From positions 4,301-68,300 of the forward strand of contig JAFLEE010000002.1 in NCBI GenBank assembly GCA_017302015.1: 64,000 bases of DNA, written 5' to 3'. The DNA is from Spirochaetota bacterium (GTDB lineage Bacteria > Spirochaetota > UBA12135 > COTS27 > JAFLEE01). Position numbers and translations under genes: made by a program. A model generated the notes under the pieces. It saw only the letters and a program-made list of their open reading frames with translations, was not told where the DNA came from and searched no databases. The first letter of the stretch is position 1; each line of letters opens with the position of its first letter. Positions 58,437 to 64,000 of the stretch are shown here, one piece after another.

Positions 58437-59456
58437 TCAGTGGTGGTTTCGAAGGGGATGGGAGCGGATTTCCTCTTCCAACTCCCCGGCCGTCACGGTG
58501 GCCGTACCGAACTTGGAGACCACCACCCCGGCCGCGTGGTTGGCCAAGGTGGCGGCCTCGAGCAGGCTCGCGCCGACGGCGATGGCCGCGGCATGCACCG
58601 CGATGACGGTGTCCCCGGCGCCGCTGACGTCGTGCACCGCCCGGGCGAAGGTCGGGATGAAGGTCGCCTCCCCGTCTCGGGTGAGGAGGACCATGCCCCG
58701 GGAGCCGCGCGTGATGAGGGTGTGCTTCAGGTTGTGCTTTTCCAGCAGCAATAGGCCCGCCCGGCGCACCTCCTCGTCGGTCTCGCAGGGGAGGCCGCTG
58801 TCTTCCCCGGCTTCGTGGTGGTTGTGGGTCATGGCGTCGATGTCGCGGTAGACGGCGTAATTGCGCTTCTTGGGGTCGACCACGGTGACGATGCCCTTGC
58901 CCCGCAGGAGGTCGAGGAGGCGGTCGAAGGTGGCGCGGTGGATGAAGCCCTTCCCGTAGTCGGAGATGATGACGGCCTTGAACCGTCCGATGGCGGGGGC
59001 GAGGCGGGAGAAAAGCTCGGCGGCGACCTTCTCGGGGACGGCCTCGGTCGATTCCTGGTCGATGCGCAGGAATTGCTGGGGGTTGCGCAGGATCTGGCCC
59101 GCATGGGCGATGACGCGGGTCTTGAGGGCGGTGGGGCGGCTTTCGTCCTCCACGATGAAGCGGTTGTCGATCTGGTCGCGGCGCAGGAGGTCGCGGAAGA
59201 GCGCCGCGCGTTCGTCCTTCCCGCAGACGCCCGCCAGGGAGGCCCGCACGCCCAGGGCCGCGAGGTTGAGGGCGACATTGGCCGCGCCGCCCATGCGGTG
59301 GTGGAGGGATTGCTGCTCGAGGATGGGGACCGGGGCCTCGGGGGAGATGCGGCGGACGATCCCCTCGAGATAGGCGTCGAGGATGCAATCGCCGAAGACG
59401 AGGACCTCCAGCCCCCTGAGTTTCGGCAGGAGGGCCACCAGGGAATCGACGGTCAT
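58437..59456 (-). CDS. rfaE1: D-glycero-beta-D-manno-heptose-7-phosphate kinase
   Basis: A 339-residue PfkB-family kinase matching the N-terminal half of HldE: VLVFGDCILDAYLEGIVRRISPEAPVPILEQQSLHHRMGGAANVALNLAALG, then VDPKKRNYAVYRDIDAMTHNHHEA and the catalytic DVSGAGDTVIAVHAAAIA. It phosphorylates heptose-7-phosphate for the LPS inner core. The nucleotidyltransferase half is absent, so that function would be encoded elsewhere. Overlaps pssA by 4 nt. Confidence 0.93.
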   Translation of the reverse strand: MTVDSLVALLPKLRGLEVLVFGDCILDAYLEGIVRRISPEAPVPILEQQSLHHRMGGAANVALNLAALGVRASLAGVCGKDERAALFRDLLRRDQIDNRFIVEDESRPTALKTRVIAHAGQILRNPQQFLRIDQESTEAVPEKVAAELFSRLAPAIGRFKAVIISDYGKGFIHRATFDRLLDLLRGKGIVTVVDPKKRNYAVYRDIDAMTHNHHEAGEDSGLPCETDEEVRRAGLLLLEKHNLKHTLITRGSRGMVLLTRDGEATFIPTFARAVHDVSGAGDTVIAVHAAAIAVGASLLEAATLANHAAGVVVSKFGTATVTAGELEEEIRSHPLRNHH

Positions 59457-60463
59457 TCGTAGACTTCCTTCTCGGGATAAAGGAGGAACCAGAAGTGGCG
59501 CACGATGGAATGGCCGAAATAATAGATGGCCGCGAGGATGAGCGCGTACTGGAAGAAGAGCCCGGTGCCCACGATGATCGCCACCAGCACGAGGATCTTG
59601 CCCCGACGGGGCAGGCGCGCCAGGTGGTACTTGATCTTGTAGAAGCGGATCGGGGAGATCATGAGGAGGGCCAGGGCGGAGTAGGTGACGAGCAGGAACA
59701 GGAAATTGCGGAAGAGCGCCCGGAAGAACTCCGCGACCGACGCGAAGAACGAGATGTTCTGGAGCACGTGGTACTGCTTGAAGAGCACCTCCACCGGGGG
59801 ATTGACGAGGGAGAACACGAGGAAGAGGGCCACCGTGCCGCCGGCGAAGGTCGAGGGGACACCGCTGAACCAGGGCTGGGGCGGGAGGTTATTGAAGCGC
59901 GCCAGGCGCACCACCGCGCAGATCGGGAAGAGGAAACTGAGGACCTTCACGAGGAACAGGTTGTTCACCAGCCAATCGGGCACGTAATGGGCCACGTTAT
60001 AGACGACCCCCGTCTCGGGGAGGGAATGGCCGGCGAAGAGGGTGACGACGTAGAAGAGCACCCCCGGCGCGATGCCGAAGGTCACCAGGTCGGCCATGGA
60101 GTCGAGGTGCTTGCCGAACTCGCTCTGCACGCCCAGGGCCCGGGCAAGCATGCCGTCCATGAAGTCGAGGAGAACCCCGGCGATGATGAAGATGCCCGCG
60201 TAGGCCAGGTAGCGCTGGGGCTCGCCCGCGCGCATGGTCTCGGGAGTCAGGTAGACGATGATCTCCTTCACCGCCTGGAGGGAGGCGAGGATGGAGCTGA
60301 AGCCGAAGAAGAGGCTCGTGAGGGTGGCGAAATTGGGGATCCAACTCTTGTTCGGCCTCACGGGGTTCTTCGGCAGGCGGAGCTTGGGCAAGCGAAGGGC
60401 GATCTTTCGGCGGGGGCGCGGGGCGCGGGTCTTCGCCATCGGGCGGCGGCGTTGGGCCTTCAT
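59453..60463 (-). CDS. pssA: CDP-diacylglycerol-serine O-phosphatidyltransferase
   Basis: A 336-residue membrane enzyme with the CDP-alcohol phosphatidyltransferase signature DFMDGMLARALGVQSEFGKHLDSMAD (D-x2-DG-x2-AR-x8-G-x3-D-x3-D) and about eight hydrophobic helices. Serine specificity is inferred from the PssA-like start (SWIPNFATLTSLFFGFSSI) and overall layout. The first about 35 residues are very basic and could bind anionic lipid. ATG 60463 overlaps the upstream lipoprotein stop by 4 nt; ATG 60439 is an alternative. Confidence 0.9.
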   Translation of the reverse strand: MKAQRRRPMAKTRAPRPRRKIALRLPKLRLPKNPVRPNKSWIPNFATLTSLFFGFSSILASLQAVKEIIVYLTPETMRAGEPQRYLAYAGIFIIAGVLLDFMDGMLARALGVQSEFGKHLDSMADLVTFGIAPGVLFYVVTLFAGHSLPETGVVYNVAHYVPDWLVNNLFLVKVLSFLFPICAVVRLARFNNLPPQPWFSGVPSTFAGGTVALFLVFSLVNPPVEVLFKQYHVLQNISFFASVAEFFRALFRNFLFLLVTYSALALLMISPIRFYKIKYHLARLPRRGKILVLVAIIVGTGLFFQYALILAAIYYFGHSIVRHFWFLLYPEKEVYE

Positions 60464-62175
60464 GGGTGTTTGACCCCTCCTGAGGGTTCTGCGGGATTCT
60501 CGACGGGGTATTTCCGCCCGGTCAGTTTTTCGAGGGATTGGGCGGCCATGAGGCGTACGCCCCAGATGCGCCCGGGATCGCGGTAAAACGGCTCGAGGAA
60601 CCGGGCCTGGCCGCGGTCGGGGAGGCGGCCGAGGGCTTCGAGGGCGAAGCATTGGAGGTCGTTGGGCGTCCCGCCGCGCCGCAGGAGTTCCATGAGGACG
60701 GGGATCCAGGATTCGTCGCCGCTGGCCCCCATGGCTTCGGTCAGCAGCAGGCATTCCGTTCCGTCCCGCCCCGCGAAGAGGCGGTCGCGGAGGGCGTCCC
60801 GATCGAGACCGGAGGCGGCGAGGGCGCGCAGCATCCATTGGCGGGCTCGGGGGTAATCGGAAATCCGTAGGAAGGCTTCAGCGGTCTTCCAGGCGCGATC
60901 ATGGGAGGCGAGGCCGGCGCGGAAGGCGCCGGCGAGGAGGCGGTCCGCCGTTTCGGCGTGGGCCCCGACTTTTTTCTCGAGGCGAAGGCGCCCCTCGGGC
61001 GGCGGCGCGCCGCGGCGCAATTCGGCGGCCTGGCCGAGTTCACGCTCGCCGGCTTCCCAGCGCGCCTGGGCCGTCGGGTGGCGGAGGCGGTCGATGAGTC
61101 GGAAGAAAAGCGAACCCGTAGGGAGCTTTTCGCTGGAGGACCCGCGTTTTTCTTGGGTGAAGGCCGGGGGGAGGGCCGCCGGGAAAACTTCCAGCGGGAA
61201 CCGGTTGAAGAGGGCCGCGACGCGGGCGGAGCCCTCGGGCCCGGATGCCGCCGGCCGCTCGCGCTCCGCGAGTTCGACGAAATGCTCCGCGAGGAAATCA
61301 TTGGTGAAACGCGCCATGGCCGCCCGAAAGGAGGAATCGCCCGTAAGCGAGAGGAGGGCGTCCGATTCGCGGCGGCCTTCTTTCTGCAATTGGGCCCTGA
61401 ACTCCTGGACGCGGCGGGTGCGCACCGCCCCGCGGATCGCCCGGCGAAAATCGTCCCGCTTCATGGACTGGTTGAGCTCATCGGCCGCGGGCACTTGCGG
61501 CGCCCCGAACCGCAGAAAGAGCACCCCGGCGTCCTGGAAAATCGGGGCGGCGACGGCGCCTTTGGGCGTGCTTTCCGCGAGGGCGGCGTAGCGCCAATGG
61601 GAGGTGGTCCAACCGATCTCGAGGCGGGTGAACCCCGTTCGATGGTCTTTGGGCAAACCTTCCCAGAACGTCTCCAGGTTGGAGGCCGCGCGGATGGCGG
61701 GTTCCAGCCGCGCCAAGAGGCCGGCGGTCGGGCCATCGGGGACCCGGTTCGAGTCGCAACGGCCCAGCAGATAGAGGGCTTCCGCGTTCCAGATGGTCGC
61801 GTGGCGCTTCACCAGATCGACGGTGAGTTGGCGGTCGGACGGGGTCCAGGAGCGGTCGAGAGCGGCGCCCACGGCGGTCAAGAGCGCATTGGTGAAACCG
61901 GGGTGGGAGGGGAGCAATCGGTCCAACCCAAGCCGACGCGCTTCGAAGGCCAGGACCCGGTTGGAGAGGGCGTGCCGGCACGCCGCGCCCATCGAAGCAT
62001 CGGAAAAGGTCGCCGTGGCGCGGTAGCCCTCGCTCCGGTCGTCGAGAAAAGCGTCGAATTCGGAACGGGTCAGGGTATTTTTCCCCCAGGTTCCCACGGC
62101 GCGTTGGCAGGAAGTCAGGAGGGCCAGGCAAAGGAGGGGGAGGAACCAGCGTCCGCGAGGGGTAAATCCGGCCAT
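60460..62175 (-). CDS. Lipoprotein with PpiC/SurA-like and HEAT-like regions
   Basis: A 571-residue protein. FLPLLCLALLTSC is a lipoprotein signal (lipobox LTSC). The N-terminal half looks like a SurA/PpiC-type chaperone (TWGKNTLTRSEFDAFLDDR, AVAAPIFQDAGVLFLRFG), and the C-terminal 150 residues are helical repeats of HEAT type (ESWIPVLMELLRRGGTPNDLQCFALEALGRLPD). This suggests an envelope folding or scaffold role, unproven. ATG 62175 lacks a Shine-Dalgarno and is probably leaderless. It leads the lipoprotein - pssA - rfaE1 operon. Confidence 0.75.
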   Translation of the reverse strand: MAGFTPRGRWFLPLLCLALLTSCQRAVGTWGKNTLTRSEFDAFLDDRSEGYRATATFSDASMGAACRHALSNRVLAFEARRLGLDRLLPSHPGFTNALLTAVGAALDRSWTPSDRQLTVDLVKRHATIWNAEALYLLGRCDSNRVPDGPTAGLLARLEPAIRAASNLETFWEGLPKDHRTGFTRLEIGWTTSHWRYAALAESTPKGAVAAPIFQDAGVLFLRFGAPQVPAADELNQSMKRDDFRRAIRGAVRTRRVQEFRAQLQKEGRRESDALLSLTGDSSFRAAMARFTNDFLAEHFVELAERERPAASGPEGSARVAALFNRFPLEVFPAALPPAFTQEKRGSSSEKLPTGSLFFRLIDRLRHPTAQARWEAGERELGQAAELRRGAPPPEGRLRLEKKVGAHAETADRLLAGAFRAGLASHDRAWKTAEAFLRISDYPRARQWMLRALAASGLDRDALRDRLFAGRDGTECLLLTEAMGASGDESWIPVLMELLRRGGTPNDLQCFALEALGRLPDRGQARFLEPFYRDPGRIWGVRLMAAQSLEKLTGRKYPVENPAEPSGGVKHP

Positions 62176-62185
62176 TTGGATGGAT

Positions 62186-62215
62186 ATTGTAGTGCAAGCC
62201 GCCGGAAAAGGACAA
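62186..62215 (-). promoter_or_regulatory. Promoter of the lipoprotein - pssA - rfaE1 operon
   Basis: Read on the minus strand: TTGTCC (62215-62210), 18-nt spacer, TACAAT (62191-62186), then 10 nt to the ATG at 62175. Confidence 0.6.
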
Positions 62216-62355
62216 TGCGCGCAACCCGCGCAACGAGGCAACTTGGAGGATCTGCGCCCTAGGCCGCCGCGGGAATTCACCCCCCTGCGGGAGAGGATGG
62301 AAAAACGCCGTTCCCAGGCATGGAAGGGCCTTCGCGGTCCGCTCGGGGGTGGAAT

Positions 62356-62385
62356 TTGGAAAAAGGGCCCCAATGAAGCTATAAT
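62356..62385 (+). promoter_or_regulatory. tRNA cluster promoter
   Basis: TTGGAA (62356-62361), 18-nt spacer, TATAAT (62380-62385). tRNA-Tyr starts 8 nt later. Confidence 0.7.
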
Positions 62386-62393
62386 TGCGTGTC

Positions 62394-62475
62394 GGAGAGA
62401 TACTCAAGCGGTCAACGAGGGCAGACTGTAAATCTGCTGGCTATGCCTTCGAAGGTTCGAATCCTTCTCTCTCCA
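62394..62475 (+). tRNA. tRNA-Tyr (anticodon GTA)
   Basis: Acceptor GGAGAGA pairs with TCTCTCC; anticodon arm CAGACTGTAAATCTG gives GTA; the long variable arm is typical of class II tRNAs; T-loop GGTTCGAATCC. First of three tRNAs, followed by 117 nt with no gene seen. Confidence 0.95.
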
Positions 62476-62592
62476 TATCGCCTGGATGGCGATGGGCGAT
62501 CCGCGCGGCATGAAGCCAGCGCAAAGCGGATCGCGACCTCCCGTTCCCTGCCTCGTGGATCGGGTGGCGCTCTTTTCGGTCGTTTGGAAGTT

Positions 62593-62664
62593 GCGGGTGT
62601 CGTATAGTGGTTATTACCTCAGCCTTCCAAGCTGAAGATGGCGGTTCGATTCCGCTCACCCGCT
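62593..62664 (+). tRNA. tRNA-Gly (anticodon TCC)
   Basis: Acceptor GCGGGTG pairs with CACCCGC; anticodon arm TCAGC-CTTCCAA-GCTGA gives TCC; T-arm GCGGTTCGATTCCGC. tRNA-Leu follows after only 4 nt. Confidence 0.95.
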
Positions 62665-64000
62665 TGTCGCCCAAGTGGTGGAATTGGTAGACACGCCAGC
62701 TTGAGGGGCTGGTGGTAGCAATACTGTAGGAGTTCGAGTCTCCTCTTGGGCAATGTTCGACAGGAATCGGTAGAGCGCCACGAGCGCCTCCGTATCCATC
62801 CGGCAATACCTTACCAGGTCTTGCCGGATTTTTTGTTTTTGGGCCTCGGGCGCGCCGCCGAGATGGGCCTCGAGCCAGGCGATGCTGGCCGTGTGGCCGT
62901 CGCCGATATCCAGATCCCCGTAACTCTGGCCCGAGACGAGCGGGAGCAGGGTCTTGATCCCGGTGCGGCCGCCCTGGTCGGGATGGTAATAGTGGAAAAA
63001 ACGGAAGGGATCCCAGAAATCGATGATTTTGGGGAGGGCTTCCCGGATCCAGCCCTGGTGCTCGGGGAAGGCGTCGGCCAATTCCCTCAGGCGGCTCGTT
63101 TCGAAGCCCGCGTTGAAGACCCCGATGGTCGCGGCGCCGGAAAGGGCGGCCTTCAGGGCTTCGAGGAAGGCGGGCCGGGGGTCCGGCGTCTCGGGGTGCC
63201 AATCCCCCAAGTGCTCGGCCGTTTCGGGCTCGCTCTTTTCGTCTTTCAAGCGGTGTAGCGAGAATTGGAACACCATCACCTGGTAGGGCCGCGTCCCGGG
63301 CACGAAGGGCACCGCGGTCTGGCAGGCCTCGAAGTCGACGAAATGGAGGGGGAAGCGCACCTCGGAAAGGAACGCGCGGATGGCCTCCCGGTCGCTCCAC
63401 GGGATGCCGCTTTTCACGGCCCGCACCTGGATGCGCTGCGTTTCGGAGAGCGGCCAGGAATCGGGGACCTCTTTGAGGGTGTGGATGCCCCGGGCGAGGA
63501 GGTCTTCGGCCGTGCGGCGTCCGCGGTGGAGCGTAAAGACGCTGTGCTCGGGGCGGGGCGGGATGCAATGGTCGTGCATGGGACAGGCGGCGGGATGCTG
63601 GCACCAGGGGCCCGTGCTGCGCTCGGGTTCCTCCGCGTGGTCCCTCAGGAAGGCGCGGCGGCGCGCCACGGATTCCACATCGCGTTGCCTCGCCACGACG
63701 GTGGAGGTGACGTCCTGGCTGCGGAAGAGGAGGGCGGGATCGATGGTGTCCCCGCTCTGGTAATCCCGGTGGAGGAGGAGGACGCGGGCGCGGCGGAGGG
63801 AGCATCCGGCGGCCGTGAAGACCGACCAGGCGAGGGTCGCCTCGGCCAGATGGGCATCGCGCAGGTTCATGGCATCGGTGGCGAGGATCACGTCGTAATG
63901 GCCCCCGGGCTGCGCCGCGAGGACGGAGGCCGAGGCGTCGCAGCCCGCCTCCACGAGCCGGGGTTCGTAGAGCGTCCGTCCCGAGGGGAGCGCGGCCCGG
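62656..64000 (-). CDS. DUF2779-type nuclease (5' end outside window)
   Basis: The frame is open to the right edge, so the start is not seen; GTG 63954 is internal. The visible 447 residues hold a Cas4/RecB-like half with a Cys cluster (CQHPAACPMHDHC) and DVILATDAMNLRDAHLAEATLAWSVF, then a DEDD exonuclease-like half: PLHFVDFEACQTAVPF (D-x-E), GVFNAGFETSRLRELAD and LVRYCRMDTEALVALY. This two-nuclease layout is that of DUF2779/TM0106-like proteins, related to DNA repair or defence. The last about 32 residues come from antisense tRNA-Leu and beyond, so the true C-terminus may differ. Confidence 0.82.
   Translation of the reverse strand, partial: RAALPSGRTLYEPRLVEAGCDASASVLAAQPGGHYDVILATDAMNLRDAHLAEATLAWSVFTAAGCSLRRARVLLLHRDYQSGDTIDPALLFRSQDVTSTVVARQRDVESVARRRAFLRDHAEEPERSTGPWCQHPAACPMHDHCIPPRPEHSVFTLHRGRRTAEDLLARGIHTLKEVPDSWPLSETQRIQVRAVKSGIPWSDREAIRAFLSEVRFPLHFVDFEACQTAVPFVPGTRPYQVMVFQFSLHRLKDEKSEPETAEHLGDWHPETPDPRPAFLEALKAALSGAATIGVFNAGFETSRLRELADAFPEHQGWIREALPKIIDFWDPFRFFHYYHPDQGGRTGIKTLLPLVSGQSYGDLDIGDGHTASIAWLEAHLGGAPEAQKQKIRQDLVRYCRMDTEALVALYRFLSNIAQEETRTPTVLLPPAPQAGVSTNSTTWATSG
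62669..62752 (+). tRNA. tRNA-Leu (anticodon GAG)
   Basis: Acceptor GCCCAAG pairs with CTTGGGC; anticodon arm CCAGC-TTGAGGG-GCTGG gives GAG; a class II variable arm (TGGTAGCAATACTGTA) and T-arm GGAGTTCGAGTCTCC follow. The antisense strand is read through by the nuclease ORF from the right. Confidence 0.95.

Noticed and set aside
62441-63805. 454-residue minus-strand ORF over the tRNA cluster
   Set aside because: It passes through all or part of three tRNAs and has an Arg/Pro-rich sequence; the neighbouring frame holds the real nuclease motifs.

Overview
The window comes from a GC-rich (roughly two thirds G+C by eye), gene-dense diderm bacterium. The outer membrane is indicated by an LptF-type LPS-export permease, an RfaE1-type heptose kinase, an LpxH-like phosphatase and an RND pump. 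No 16S or single-copy marker fixes the lineage. The carD - PIN/TRAM - ispD order and a protein resembling the DUF1577/PilZ family (described from Leptospira) lean towards Spirochaetota, but an FCB-type lineage is also possible. No phage, insertion sequence, CRISPR array or rRNA was seen.

Layout. 1-3.1 kb: end of a degenerate HD-GYP gene, yraN, a 41-residue ORF, a lone receiver domain and an MnmD-like tRNA methyltransferase. 3.0-8.6 kb: ispD, PIN/TRAM and carD (minus strand) diverge from a dctPQM TRAP transporter whose permease carries a C-terminal FN3-like domain. 8.6-12.5 kb: leuC-leuD followed by PilZ/DUF1577-like and STAS proteins. 12.5-14.2 kb: about 1.7 kb without ordinary genes, holding a 15-residue Lys/Ala microprotein behind a near-consensus promoter and a (CACTCC)n repeat that would encode His-Ser repeats. 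14.2-15.3 kb: tRNA-Arg and, 6 nt later, a hisB whose N-terminal phosphatase domain looks dead. 15.3-22.4 kb (minus): RND pump, ankyrin protein, a RarA fusion, a metallophosphatase and a GyrI-like lipoprotein.

22.5-36.9 kb: GNAT-like protein, kup, a secreted beta-helix protein with a divergent AraC regulator, dus, a DNA methyltransferase-like gene, two esterases, a secreted YidD-like protein, an MMPL transporter and an unknown protein. 37.0-46.0 kb: a minus-strand DNA methyltransferase - HXXEE - heparinase-like operon diverging from a SNF2 helicase, then a second heparinase-like gene and a small barrel-like protein. Together with the beta-helix protein and esterases this suggests polysaccharide use or remodelling.

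46.0-53.5 kb is one tight nine-gene minus-strand array (cheW, proC, lptF, two TPR-like genes, a DUF3467 gene, an RluA-type synthase, an unknown, AraC), with 4-nt overlaps at six of its eight junctions. 53.7-58.4 kb: dnaG, thrH, a 12-repeat WG protein and a membrane protein. 58.4-62.2 kb (minus): lipoprotein - pssA - rfaE1, with 4-nt overlaps. The window ends with tRNA-Tyr, tRNA-Gly and tRNA-Leu and a truncated DUF2779-type nuclease gene whose reading frame runs through the antisense of tRNA-Leu.

A recurring feature is a sigma70-like -10 box placed 6-11 nt before a start codon that lacks a Shine-Dalgarno, suggesting several leaderless mRNAs. Many other genes have clear GGAG/GAGG sites, so both initiation modes seem to coexist.
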